A DNA stretch of 12,110 nucleotides from JBAZOJ01 sp041648755 (GCA_041648755.1 JBAZOJ010000094.1:1-12110); one strand, 5' to 3'; shown: positions 1 through 7,105, counted from the stretch's first letter. Notes: generated from the letters alone by a model not told the origin. Numbers and translations are program-made.

Positions 1-2620
1 CGCCCTTCTTCTCTCCGATTGCTGAAGCCCGGAAGATCAGCTTCTCTTCCACGCAATCGATCGTCACCACCGCCGGGTCGGGGAAGTCGCCCGAGATGAT
101 CTTCCGGGCCAGAGGCGTTTCGATGCTGCGCGATATGTACCGCTTCAGCGGGCGCGCACCGTACACCGGGTCGTAGCCGTTTGCCGCTACGTGCTCCTTG
201 GCGGCATCGGTAAGCACCACGGAGAGCGAACGCTCCGCGAGCCTCACATTCAGCAATGCAACCTGGATATCCACAATCTTCTTCAGATCCGCCATCGAAA
301 GGGGCTTGAAGAGGACGGTCTCGTCTATCCGGTTGAAGAATTCCGGCCTGAACGCCGCACGCAGCTGGCGCATCACGGAGCCGCGCACATCGTCGCGGAT
401 CAATCCGTCGCGCGCGATGCCTTCGAGCAGGTCCTCCGAGCCGATATTGCTGGTCATAATTACCACGGCGTTCTTGAAATCAACGGTGCGCCCGTGGCTG
501 TCGGTCAGCCTGCCCTCGTCGAGGATCTGGAGGAGGATATTGAACACATCGGGATGGGCCTTCTCGATCTCGTCAAAGAGGATGACGCAGTACGGCCTTC
601 GGCGGACGGCCTCGGTAAGCTGACCGCCCTCGTCGTAGCCCACGTACCCGGGAGGCGAGCCCACTAACCGCGAAACCGCGTGCTTTTCCATATACTCGCT
701 CATATCGATGCGGATGAGCGCTTCCTCGGAATCGAACAGAGCTTCAGCCAGGGCTCGCGCCAGTTCGGTCTTGCCGACACCGGTCGGGCCAAGGAATATG
801 AAGGTGCCGATGGGCCGCCGCGGATCCTTGATCCCGGCCCGCGCGCGCAGCACAGCCTCGGACACGGTGACCACGGCCTCGGTCTGCCCGACAACGCGTT
901 GCTCCAATATCTGCGGCATCCGCAGCAATTTCTCGCGCTCGCCTTCCATCAGCCGCGTAACAGGGACTCCGGTCCAGCGCGACACCACTTCAGCGATCTC
1001 CTCTTCCGTTACCTCCTCGCGCACAAGCCTTCTCGAACCGCGCGAATCGTGCAGCCGTTCCTCGCCTTCCTTCAGTTGCTTTTCCAGTGTGGGGATTATG
1101 CCGTGCGTGAGCTCTGCGGCCTTGTTCAGGTCGTACTCGCGCTTTGCCTTTTCAAGGTCAACCTTGCGCGCGTCAATCTGCGAACGAAGGTCCTTCAGCG
1201 CGCCGATTTCCTTCTTCTCCGCCTGCCATTGGGCCTTCAGTCCGTCCACGGTGCCGCGCAGATCCGTGGTCTCCTTTTTGAGTTCGGCCAGCCTTCTTCT
1301 TGATGCGCTGTCTTTCTCCTTTGCAAGGGCCGTCTCCTCGATTTCCAGGCGCATCAACCTGCGCGTCACCTCATCCAGTTCGACCGGCATCGAGTCGATC
1401 TCCGTGCGCACCCGCGCGCACGCCTCGTCCATCAGGTCAATGGCCTTGTCAGGCAGGAAGCGGTCGGAGATGTACCGGTTGGACAGCACCGCCGCGCTTA
1501 CAAGCGCAGCGTCGTGGATGTGCACCCCGTGGTGGACCTCGTAGCGCTCCTTCAATCCGCGAAGAATGCTGACGGTGTCCTCCACCGATGGCTGGTCAAC
1601 CATCACCGGCTGGAAACGCCGTTCCAATGCCGCGTCGGTCTCGATGTTCTTGCGGTACTCGTCAAACGTGGTCGCGCCTATGCAGTGAAGCTCGCCGCGA
1701 GCCAGCATAGGCTTGAGCATATTGCCCGCGTCCATCGCGCCTTCGGCCTTCCCTGCTCCGACGATGGTATGCAATTCGTCTATGAACAGGATTATCCGGC
1801 CCTCGGACGATTTGATCTCGTTCAGCACGGCCTTCAGCCGCTCCTCAAACTCGCCCCTATACTTCGCACCCGCGATCATTGCGCCAAGGTCGAGTGAGAA
1901 TATCGTATGGTCCTTGAGGCTTTCAGGCACATCGCCGCTTACGATGCGCTGCGCGAGCCCCTCCACAATCGCGGTCTTTCCAACACCGGGCTCGCCGGTA
2001 AGAACGGGGTTGTTCTTGGTCTTGCGGGAGAGGATCTGCACCACGCGGCGGATCTCCTCGTTACGGCCTATGACGGGGTCAAGCTTGCCGTTGCGGGCTT
2101 CCTTTACCAGGTCACGGCCGTATTTCTCCAGCGCCTCGTAGGTCTGTTCGGGGGTCGCACTGGTCACGCGCTGGTTGCCGCGCACCTCCTTGAGGGCAGC
2201 GAGGAACCGGGCGGCGTCAACCTTGAACTCGGTCAGCAGGCGGGATGCGGGCGAATCCTCGGCAAGGATGGCCAGCAGGATATGCTCGACCGAAACGTAC
2301 TCATCGCGCATCCCCTTGGCGATATCCTCTGCCACGGCAAGCGCCTTGCCCAGCTTCTGCGTCACTCCGATCGAGCCGGGGGCCGCACCGGAACCGGACA
2401 TCCGCGGCCGTGCCGAGAGCGCATTTTCCAACCTGCGCGTTACGGCCTCGGGGTCAACGTCCATTTTGGCGAACAGCCGGGGGACGAGGCCGCCTTCGGC
2501 GCTGAGGAGGGCGTGTAGCATATGCTCGACATCGACCTCCATCTGGCCGAACTTGACAGCGGTGTTCTGCGCCGCCATCAGCGCTTCCTGCGAGTTTTTG
2601 GTAAGCTTATTTGCGTCCAT
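1..2620 (-). CDS. clpB: ATP-dependent chaperone ClpB (Hsp100 disaggregase), 3' end outside window
   Basis: Hexameric AAA+ disaggregase that threads aggregated proteins through its pore, working with DnaK and a J-protein in the cytosol. The 873 residues visible cover nearly the whole protein (E. coli ClpB is 857), so only a few residues and the stop lie beyond position 1. Seen in order: Clp N-domain (about 1-150); NBD1 with Walker A GEPGVGKT at 209-216, pore-loop KYRG with Tyr254 and Walker B IDE (D281, E282); a long charged coiled-coil middle domain (about 411-540), the DnaK-docking region that distinguishes ClpB from ClpA and ClpC; NBD2 with Walker A GPTGVGKT at 611-618, pore-loop GYVG with Tyr659 and Walker B FDE (D683, E684). 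All key ATPase residues are intact. The ATG at 2618-2620 has an AGGAGG ribosome site (2626-2631) 5 nt upstream. It begins 20 nt after the J-protein stop, so the two are co-transcribed. Identity is very secure. Confidence 0.97.
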   Translation of the reverse strand, partial: MDANKLTKNSQEALMAAQNTAVKFGQMEVDVEHMLHALLSAEGGLVPRLFAKMDVDPEAVTRRLENALSARPRMSGSGAAPGSIGVTQKLGKALAVAEDIAKGMRDEYVSVEHILLAILAEDSPASRLLTEFKVDAARFLAALKEVRGNQRVTSATPEQTYEALEKYGRDLVKEARNGKLDPVIGRNEEIRRVVQILSRKTKNNPVLTGEPGVGKTAIVEGLAQRIVSGDVPESLKDHTIFSLDLGAMIAGAKYRGEFEERLKAVLNEIKSSEGRIILFIDELHTIVGAGKAEGAMDAGNMLKPMLARGELHCIGATTFDEYRKNIETDAALERRFQPVMVDQPSVEDTVSILRGLKERYEVHHGVHIHDAALVSAAVLSNRYISDRFLPDKAIDLMDEACARVRTEIDSMPVELDEVTRRLMRLEIEETALAKEKDSASRRRLAELKKETTDLRGTVDGLKAQWQAEKKEIGALKDLRSQIDARKVDLEKAKREYDLNKAAELTHGIIPTLEKQLKEGEERLHDSRGSRRLVREEVTEEEIAEVVSRWTGVPVTRLMEGEREKLLRMPQILEQRVVGQTEAVVTVSEAVLRARAGIKDPRRPIGTFIFLGPTGVGKTELARALAEALFDSEEALIRIDMSEYMEKHAVSRLVGSPPGYVGYDEGGQLTEAVRRRPYCVILFDEIEKAHPDVFNILLQILDEGRLTDSHGRTVDFKNAVVIMTSNIGSEDLLEGIARDGLIRDDVRGSVMRQLRAAFRPEFFNRIDETVLFKPLSMADLKKIVDIQVALLNVRLAERSLSVVLTDAAKEHVAANGYDPVYGARPLKRYISRSIETPLARKIISGDFPDPAVVTIDCVEEKLIFRASAIGEKKG

Positions 2621-2640
2621 AGCTGCCTCCTAAAGCCTCG

Positions 2641-3552
2641 CTACCACTTCCGCACAGGCCTGGAAACGGCGGCAAGCTTATCGTAGAGTTCCTTTTCCTG
2701 CGGTTCCGGTGTGGCTGGAACAGCTATCTTCACAACCGCATACATGTCACCCGGCGCGCCGTTTGGATTGGGCAGACCCTTGCCCCGAAGGCGCAGCCTG
2801 GCGCCGCTCGACGTGCCGGGGGCGATCTTAAGCGAGACACGCCCGTCCAAAGTTGGCACGTCAACCGATGCGCCGAGGACGGCCTCGGCCGGGGTGACGG
2901 GCACTTCGATAGTGATGTCGCGGCCTTCCAGGGAGTACAGCGGATGCGGCTTGATCTCGATCTTCAGGTACAAATCCCCGGCAGGTCCGCCGTTGCGCCC
3001 CGGCACTCCCTGCCCTGCAAGCCGGATGCTGCGGCCATGGGTCACTCCAGTGGGGATTTTGAGTTCAATCGTGCGGTCCTTGGTGCCGCCTGCTCCGTCG
3101 GGCAACCCAAGCCGGATATCGCGCGTGCCGCCGCGGAATGCCTCTTCAAGGGTGACCTGCATAACGGACTCGATGTCTTCACCCCGGCTGCGCCCTCTTC
3201 CGCCGCGGCCGAAGCCGCCGAAGATATCCTTGAAGAAGTCGCTGTGCGAGATGAAGGAATCGCCGAACATCTCCTCGAAGTCGGCTGTCCCGCCCCCCTG
3301 CCATTCGGGGGGAGGGTTGAAGTCCTGGTTGTGCCGGAAGTCCGAGCCAAGGGCATCGTAGCGGCGACGTTTTTCGACATCGCGGAGGACTTCATAGGCC
3401 TCACTGATGTCCTTGAACTTGTCCTCGGCCCCGGGCGTCTTATTTACGTCGGGGTGGAATTGCCGGGCCAGCTTGCGAAAAGCTGTCTGAACATCCTCCT
3501 GGGATGCATCGCGCGCGATTCCGAGGATTGTGTAATAGTCCCTGAATTTCAT
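2641..3552 (-). CDS. cbpA: J-domain co-chaperone without zinc finger (CbpA/DnaJ class B type)
   Basis: Hsp40 co-chaperone that delivers substrates to DnaK and stimulates its ATPase. The 303-residue protein has an N-terminal J domain (about 4-70) with the HPD triad at 33-35, a Gly/Phe/Arg-rich linker (about 85-125, with FGGFGRGGRGR), then two beta-rich C-terminal substrate-binding domains. It has no cysteine, so the CxxCxGxG zinc finger of classical DnaJ is absent, which places it with class B proteins such as CbpA. The ATG at 3550-3552 is chosen over an in-frame start 27 nt upstream because GGAGG (3557-3561) sits 4 nt before it and the J domain begins at once (MKFRDYYTILG). The longer reading would translate the ribosome site itself. 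It lies between dnaK and clpB, 20 nt from clpB, so it is probably the dedicated J-protein of this disaggregase. The family is certain; cbpA versus dnaJ as a symbol is a naming choice. Confidence 0.93.
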   Translation of the reverse strand: MKFRDYYTILGIARDASQEDVQTAFRKLARQFHPDVNKTPGAEDKFKDISEAYEVLRDVEKRRRYDALGSDFRHNQDFNPPPEWQGGGTADFEEMFGDSFISHSDFFKDIFGGFGRGGRGRSRGEDIESVMQVTLEEAFRGGTRDIRLGLPDGAGGTKDRTIELKIPTGVTHGRSIRLAGQGVPGRNGGPAGDLYLKIEIKPHPLYSLEGRDITIEVPVTPAEAVLGASVDVPTLDGRVSLKIAPGTSSGARLRLRGKGLPNPNGAPGDMYAVVKIAVPATPEPQEKELYDKLAAVSRPVRKW

Positions 3553-3585
3553 TGAACCTCCGGGCAGGCCGGTCCGCAACTTCCG

Positions 3586-3613
3586 ATTAGACGAAAAATC
3601 CGGCTCTTGCGAA
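3586..3613 (-). promoter_or_regulatory. weak candidate sigma-70-like promoter for cbpA-clpB
   Basis: On the minus strand, TTCGCA (3608-3613) and TCTAAT (3586-3591) are separated by 16 bp and would start RNA near 3579, about 25 nt before the cbpA start. The -10 matches 5 of 6 consensus bases and equals the -10 proposed for the VWA gene; the -35 matches only 4 of 6. It overlaps the terminator-like hairpin at 3594-3619. It would explain how cbpA-clpB is expressed despite that hairpin, but could be chance. Confidence 0.3.
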
Positions 3614-3619
3614 CCGGAT
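3594..3619 (-). terminator. intrinsic terminator or attenuator between dnaK and cbpA
   Basis: Read on the minus strand, ATCCGGTTC and GAGCCGGAT form a 9-bp stem (one U-G wobble) closed by a GCAA tetraloop. The last stem base plus the next four give five consecutive U, followed by CG. This has the layout of a Rho-independent terminator. It lies inside a presumed operon, so partial termination, lowering cbpA-clpB relative to dnaK, is a reasonable inference. Confidence 0.7.
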
Positions 3620-3638
3620 CAGCGCAAGGCAATGTGAC

Positions 3639-3680
3639 GCGCACCGGGGGAGCCGGGATAACCGACTCCCCGATGCGCAC
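3639..3680 (-). other. stable RNA hairpin just after the dnaK stop codon
   Basis: The arms 3639-3652 and 3666-3678 pair over about 13 bp with one single-base bulge (3650) and one G-U wobble. The stem continues through another G-U and three G-C pairs to a 5-nt loop. It starts 5 nt after the dnaK stop and has no U-tract, so it is more likely an mRNA-stabilising or processing structure protecting the dnaK message than a terminator. Its function is inferred. Confidence 0.6.
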
Positions 3681-3685
3681 ATATA

Positions 3686-5602
3686 TTACTTCTCGTGGAA
3701 CTCCGCGTCAATGGCGTCGTCTTTGCCAGCGGGCTTCGGCTCGGGACCGGGCGTAGGCTGCGGGGCCTGCTCAGGCTGTCCGGCCGGAGGGGGAGCGCTT
3801 GCGCTGTTCGCGTACATCACGGATGCAAGCGAGTTGAGCAATTGCTGTATGTCGCTGGTGATCCTGTTGACCTTATCAAGTGGCTCGGCGTCCTTTACGG
3901 CCTTCTTTGCATCGGCGATAAGAAGCTCGGCGCGAGCCTTGTCGTTGGCGGGAATCTTCTCGGCATGGTCGCGGAGTGCGCGCTCGAGCTGATAGCAGGC
4001 GGCATCGCACTTGTTGCGGGTCTCGGCCTCATCGCGCCGGGCCTTGTCGTCTGCGACATGCTTCTGCGCGTCATCCACCATGCGGGTGACCTCTTCCTTG
4101 GGAAGATTGGTGCTGCCGCTGATGGACACCTTCTGTTCGCGGTTGGTGTCGAGGTCCTTGGCCGTCACGTTGAGGATTCCGTTCGCGTCTATGTCGAAAG
4201 CCACCTCGATGCGGGGGGTGCCGCGCATTGCGGTCCGGATGCCCTCGAGGCGGAACTTGCCAAGAAGCCTGTTGTCGCGTGCCATTTCTCGTTCTCCCTG
4301 CAGTACGACCACGTCAACCGCGGGTTGATTGTCATCGGCCGTCGAGAAGATCTCGGACCTTCTGCACGGCACGGTTGTGTTGCGCTCGATCAGCTTGGTC
4401 ATAACGCCGCCCTGCGTCTCGACGCCCAGCGACAGCGGGGTTACGTCCAGAAGGACAATGTCCTTCATCTCGCCCTTGATAATCGCGGCCTGGATGGCTG
4501 CGCCGACCGCAACGACTTCGTCGGGATTGACCGACATGTTGGGCTCTTTGCCCGTGAGCCTGCGAACAAGCTCCTGCACCGACGGGGTACGGGTGGATCC
4601 GCCCACGAGGATTACCTCCTGGAGGTCCTTCGCCGTGAGCTTTGCATCGGCCAGAGCATTGTTGACCGGCACGCGGCAGCGCTCGACAAGGTCGGCGGTC
4701 AACTGGTCGAACTTGGCCCTGTTCATCATCATGTTGAGGTGCTTGGGCACCCCGTTGACAGCGGTGATGAAGGGCAGATTGATATTGGTCTGCATCAGCG
4801 AGGACAGCTCGCACTTGGCCTTCTCGGCGGCCTCGAACAGCCGCTGGAGCGCCTGCTTGTCGGTGCGCAGTTCGACGCCCTGCTCTCTCTTGAATTCGTC
4901 GGCGATCCAGTCCATCACGCGCTTGTCGAAGTCGTCGCCGCCGAGGTGCGTATCGCCGTTGGTCGCCAGAACTTCGCAGATGCCTTCGCCAATCTCGAGC
5001 ACGGATACATCGAAGGTCCCGCCGCCCAGGTCGAACACCATGATTTTCTGGCGGTCCTTGCGGTCAACGCCGTATGCAAGCGCGGCCGCGGTGGGCTCGT
5101 TGATAATGCGTAAAACGTTGAGCCCTGCGATCTTGCCAGCATCGCGGGTCGCCTGGCGCTGGGCGTCGTTGAAGTACGCGGGCACCGTAACGACCGCCTC
5201 GGTGATCTTCTCGCCGAGGAAGCGCGATGCGTCCTCGACCAGCTTGCGCAGGACCTGCGCGGAGATCTCTTCGGGGGCGACCTGGTTGCCGTTTATGTCA
5301 AACCGGATCGCGTCATTCGGACCGCGAACCACCTTGTAGGTGACCATCTTCATCTCGGTGTCCACTTCGCCCCATTTGCGGCCGATGAACCGCTTGGCCG
5401 AGTAAATGGTGGCGTCCGAGTTCAAAATCGCCTGGCGCTTTGCCACCGTGCCCACGAGCCTCTGGCCGTCCTGGGTGTAGGCGACAACCGACGGGGTCGT
5501 GCGGGCGCCTTCGGAGTTCGCGATGACGTCCGGCTTGCCGGATTCCACGAACGCGATGACCGAGTTTGTGGTGCCGAGGTCTATACCAACTGCTTTTGCC
5601 AT
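3686..5602 (-). CDS. dnaK: chaperone protein DnaK (Hsp70)
   Basis: Cytosolic ATP-dependent chaperone that binds exposed hydrophobic segments; it folds nascent chains, recruits ClpB to aggregates and is stimulated by J-proteins. The 638 residues match the family length exactly. Visible features are the phosphate-loop motif GIDLGTTNS near the N-terminus, INEPTAAALAYG and the DLGGGTFDVS second phosphate motif in the ATPase domain, and the interdomain linker VLLDVTPLSLG around D386. The beta-sandwich and helical lid follow, then a Pro/Gln/Ala-rich disordered tail ending DAEFHEK. The segment between IGRKWGEVD and APEEISAQVL is the longer Gram-negative form. The ATG at 5600-5602 has AAGGAGG (5612-5618) 9 nt upstream. 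The rpsI terminator isolates it from upstream genes, so it needs its own promoter, apparently sigma-54 dependent. It is followed by two hairpins, then cbpA and clpB. No grpE is adjacent. Confidence 0.98.
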   Translation of the reverse strand: MAKAVGIDLGTTNSVIAFVESGKPDVIANSEGARTTPSVVAYTQDGQRLVGTVAKRQAILNSDATIYSAKRFIGRKWGEVDTEMKMVTYKVVRGPNDAIRFDINGNQVAPEEISAQVLRKLVEDASRFLGEKITEAVVTVPAYFNDAQRQATRDAGKIAGLNVLRIINEPTAAALAYGVDRKDRQKIMVFDLGGGTFDVSVLEIGEGICEVLATNGDTHLGGDDFDKRVMDWIADEFKREQGVELRTDKQALQRLFEAAEKAKCELSSLMQTNINLPFITAVNGVPKHLNMMMNRAKFDQLTADLVERCRVPVNNALADAKLTAKDLQEVILVGGSTRTPSVQELVRRLTGKEPNMSVNPDEVVAVGAAIQAAIIKGEMKDIVLLDVTPLSLGVETQGGVMTKLIERNTTVPCRRSEIFSTADDNQPAVDVVVLQGEREMARDNRLLGKFRLEGIRTAMRGTPRIEVAFDIDANGILNVTAKDLDTNREQKVSISGSTNLPKEEVTRMVDDAQKHVADDKARRDEAETRNKCDAACYQLERALRDHAEKIPANDKARAELLIADAKKAVKDAEPLDKVNRITSDIQQLLNSLASVMYANSASAPPPAGQPEQAPQPTPGPEPKPAGKDDAIDAEFHEK

Positions 5603-5647
5603 AATACCTTTCCTCCTTGTTGCCTAACGAAAAGGCAGCATAGAAAC

Positions 5648-5663
5648 AGCAAACTCCGTGCCA
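5648..5663 (-). promoter_or_regulatory. sigma-54 (RpoN) promoter of dnaK
   Basis: The minus strand reads TGGCACGGAGTTTGCT, matching every fixed base of the sigma-54 consensus TGGCACG-N4-TTGCW with correct GG to GC spacing. The predicted RNA start near 5637 gives a leader of about 35 nt containing the dnaK ribosome site. It lies in a true intergenic gap and points the right way. No convincing sigma-70 promoter and no CIRCE repeat (TTAGCACTC-N9-GAGTGCTAA) was found in the same gap. Transcription would require an enhancer-binding ATPase activator. Confidence 0.8.
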
Positions 5664-5715
5664 CTGCGGCCCGGCCCCTAACATTGTGCGCTACTTGCAG
5701 TTACATTCCACGGTA

Positions 5716-5739
5716 AATCCGCGGATTGTCAGAATGACA
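5716..5739. promoter_or_regulatory. paired inverted repeats, candidate activator (UAS) sites upstream of dnaK
   Basis: Two perfect inverted repeats share one base: AATCCGCGGATT (5716-5727) and TGTCA-GAA-TGACA (5727-5739). Their centres lie about 85 and 96 bp upstream of the predicted sigma-54 start, in the usual range for enhancer-binding protein sites. Symmetry and position are seen; the regulator is unknown and binding is inferred. Confidence 0.45.
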
Positions 5740-5784
5740 GGAGGGGGAGGGAAGAAAGCGTAGCGACAAGTTTATTGCCCCAGC

Positions 5785-5816
5785 GAAACAAAAGCGCCGG
5801 GCTCGGGCCCGGCGCT
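5785..5816 (-). terminator. intrinsic terminator of rplM-rpsI
   Basis: AGCGCCGGGC (5793-5802) pairs perfectly with GCCCGGCGCT (5807-5816) around a 4-nt loop. On the minus strand the stem is followed by TTTTGTTT. It begins 28 nt after the rpsI stop codon and separates the ribosomal-protein unit from dnaK. Confidence 0.92.
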
Positions 5817-5844
5817 GGATATACAGAAAGGGGGTAAAACGGAC

Positions 5845-6249
5845 TTAGCGCTTGGAGAACTGCGTGCTGCGGCGGGACTTGTGGTGGCCGTACATCTTGC
5901 GCTCGACGACGCGCGGATCGCGCATCAGGAAGCCGCCCTTGCGCAGGGTCTTCACAAGACCCGGGTCAAGACGGCTGAGAGCGCGGGCAACGCCGTGAGA
6001 GAACGCGCCGGAATGGCCGGTGAGCCCGCCGCCGGAGATGCTGGCATACACATTGAGCTTGCCCAGCATATCAACGGAAAGCAACGGAGCGATAGCCGAC
6101 ATGCGCTGGCGTTCCGTGGTGAAGTACTCCTTCAGAGAGCGGCCGTTCACCTGGATTTCGCCGTTGCCCTCGCGGATGCGAACGCGCGCGGTGGCTGTTT
6201 TGCGGCGGCCGGTTCCCCAGAAATAGACTTGGGCGATATTATCTGTCAC
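5845..6249 (-). CDS. rpsI: 30S ribosomal protein S9 (uS9)
   Basis: Small-subunit protein whose C-terminal tail reaches the P-site tRNA in the ribosome. The 134 residues fit the family (about 130). Visible are the N-terminal GTGRRKTATARVRI block, the central SGGGLTGHSGA and HGVARAL segments, and the conserved basic C-terminus RRSTQFSKR, complete to the last residue. Translation starts at GTG (6247-6249), not ATG: no in-frame ATG precedes the conserved core and GGAGG (6255-6259) is 5 nt upstream. It begins 12 nt after the rplM stop, the near-universal L13-S9 order, and is closed by the intrinsic terminator downstream. Nothing is missing or unusual in the protein. Confidence 0.98.
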   Translation of the reverse strand: MTDNIAQVYFWGTGRRKTATARVRIREGNGEIQVNGRSLKEYFTTERQRMSAIAPLLSVDMLGKLNVYASISGGGLTGHSGAFSHGVARALSRLDPGLVKTLRKGGFLMRDPRVVERKMYGHHKSRRSTQFSKR

Positions 6250-6260
6250 TTGAACCTCCG

Positions 6261-6692
6261 TTACGGCAAGTCAATGGGCTTGGGCTGCTGGGCGGAATGG
6301 GGATGATCCGGTCCGACATAGATTTTCAGCTTGCCCAGCATGTGGTCGCCGAGCTTGGTCTTCGGCAGCATCCTCTTGACGGCGTCGCGCAGGACTCTGT
6401 CTGGGTGCTTGATCATGCGTTCTTTGAGCCCGAGGTAGTATCCGCCGCCGGGGTAACCGGTGTAGAAGCGGTACTGCTTGGTGAGCAGCTTATTGCCCGT
6501 GGTCCTGATTTTTTCGACGTTCACGACGACTATGAAGTCACCGCAATCAACGGTTGGGGTGTAGATTGGCTTGTGCTTGCCCATGAGGCGCATGGCGATA
6601 GCGCTGGCGAGGCGACCGAGCACCTTGCCGTCGGCATTCGCGATGTACCAGTCGTTGACCGCGTCTTCTTTTCTCAGAAGAGTGGTTTTCAT
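6261..6692 (-). CDS. rplM: 50S ribosomal protein L13 (uL13)
   Basis: Early-assembling large-subunit protein that binds 23S rRNA. The 143 residues match the family (about 142). Conserved stretches seen are DWYIANADGKVLGRLAS near the N-terminus, GKHKPIYTPTVDCGDFIVVVN, the YRFYTGYPGG block, and the RMLPKTKLGDHMLGKLKIYVGPDHPH C-terminal region. The ATG at 6690-6692 is preceded by GAGGA (6697-6701), 4 nt away. It is the first gene of a two-gene operon with rpsI. Its promoter is at 6803-6829, leaving a leader of roughly 100 nt with two hairpins, so feedback control by a ribosomal protein is possible but not shown. Confidence 0.98.
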   Translation of the reverse strand: MKTTLLRKEDAVNDWYIANADGKVLGRLASAIAMRLMGKHKPIYTPTVDCGDFIVVVNVEKIRTTGNKLLTKQYRFYTGYPGGGYYLGLKERMIKHPDRVLRDAVKRMLPKTKLGDHMLGKLKIYVGPDHPHSAQQPKPIDLP

Positions 6693-6712
6693 CTAATCCT
6701 CGCAGTAAGTGG

Positions 6713-6777
6713 GCGGGATCTCTCCCGCGTACCGATGGAAACACGCTCGAACGGGCACTCAGAACGGGTTTCGAGCG
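6713..6777 (-). promoter_or_regulatory. structured 5' leader of rplM-rpsI mRNA
   Basis: Two hairpins lie between the rplM promoter and start. The upstream one pairs CGCTCGAA (6770-6777 on the minus strand) with TTCGAGCG (6744-6751) around an 18-nt loop. The second is GCGGGA-GAGA-TCCCGC (6713-6728), a 6-bp stem with a GNRA tetraloop ending about 20 nt before the start codon. Ribosomal-protein operons are often autoregulated through such leaders. The pairing is seen; regulation is inferred, and the structure matches no leader family I can name. Confidence 0.45.
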
Positions 6778-6802
6778 CCTCACTTCGACAAACGAGCGCT
6801 AA

Positions 6803-6829
6803 ATTATACGGTCTTTGCGCTCCGGTCAA
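6803..6829 (-). promoter_or_regulatory. sigma-70-type promoter of rplM-rpsI
   Basis: The minus strand has TTGACC (6824-6829) and a perfect TATAAT (6803-6808), separated by 15 bp. This would start RNA near 6796, about 100 nt before the rplM start. The hexamers match 5 of 6 and 6 of 6 consensus bases. The spacer is 2 bp shorter than the optimum, the only weakness. Confidence 0.75.
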
Positions 6830-6908
6830 GGAGGTTTGCGGGATTCGGAGCGGAGAAGACTCAACACGAAAACCACGAGCAAGAGCTTTTTACCACGGAA
6901 TACACCAG

Positions 6909-6942
6909 ATACACGAAAGGAAAGCCTTTGCGAGGCCAAAGA
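6909..6942 (+). repeat. 34-bp direct repeat (partner 7181-7214)
   Basis: Positions 6909-6942 and 7181-7214 agree at 33 of 34 bases, starting ATACACGAAAGGAAAGCC and ending GAGGCCAAAGA. This is the second module type of the array, about 270 bp apart. Confidence 0.85.
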
Positions 6943-7014
6943 GGAAGACAGAAGGAGTGCAGAGCATTTTACCACTGAGGACACAGAGGTTCACAGAGGA
7001 AGAGAGGCCCTTTT

Positions 7015-7050
7015 CGAGGCCCGGAAGCATGAGAAGACGAGAGGAAGAGG
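7015..7050 (+). repeat. 36-bp direct repeat (partner 7288-7323)
   Basis: Positions 7015-7050 and 7288-7323 agree at 35 of 36 bases, including CGGAAGCATGAGAAGACGAG. In both places the unit is followed by a TTACC-initiated module, so it acts as a spacer module of the array. Confidence 0.85.
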
Positions 7051-7105
7051 TCTTACCGCAGAGGGCGCAGAGGTTCGCAGAGGAAGAGAGGCCTTCTGCG
7101 AGGCC
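7051..7105 (+). repeat. 55-bp direct repeat, copy A (partner 7240-7294)
   Basis: Positions 7051-7105 and 7240-7294 agree at 54 of 55 bases; the one difference is C versus T in GCCTT[C/T]TGCG. The unit runs from TCTTACCGCAGAGG to TGCGAGGCC. Such identity beside diverged copies suggests recent duplication or gene conversion within the array. Confidence 0.85.

Noticed and set aside
191..2633. Many plus-strand open frames across the first 2.6 kb
   Set aside because: All lie antisense to clpB, whose motifs are intact from start to window edge.
2853..2870. TTGGCACG sigma-54-like half-site on the plus strand
   Set aside because: It lies within cbpA coding sequence, is antisense, and has no TTGC at the -12 position.
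3553..3579. Nine-residue N-terminal extension of the J-protein from an upstream ATG
   Set aside because: It would translate through the GGAGG ribosome site, and the J domain starts right at the downstream ATG.
3695..5339. Long plus-strand open frames antisense to dnaK (up to 472 codons)
   Set aside because: They are shadows of dnaK caused by high-GC codon bias on the opposite strand; the DnaK reading is unambiguous and no start with a ribosome site supports them.
5603..5784. CIRCE operator or housekeeping sigma-70 promoter for dnaK
   Set aside because: No TTAGCACTC-N9-GAGTGCTAA or near match, and no convincing -35/-10 pair in the gap.
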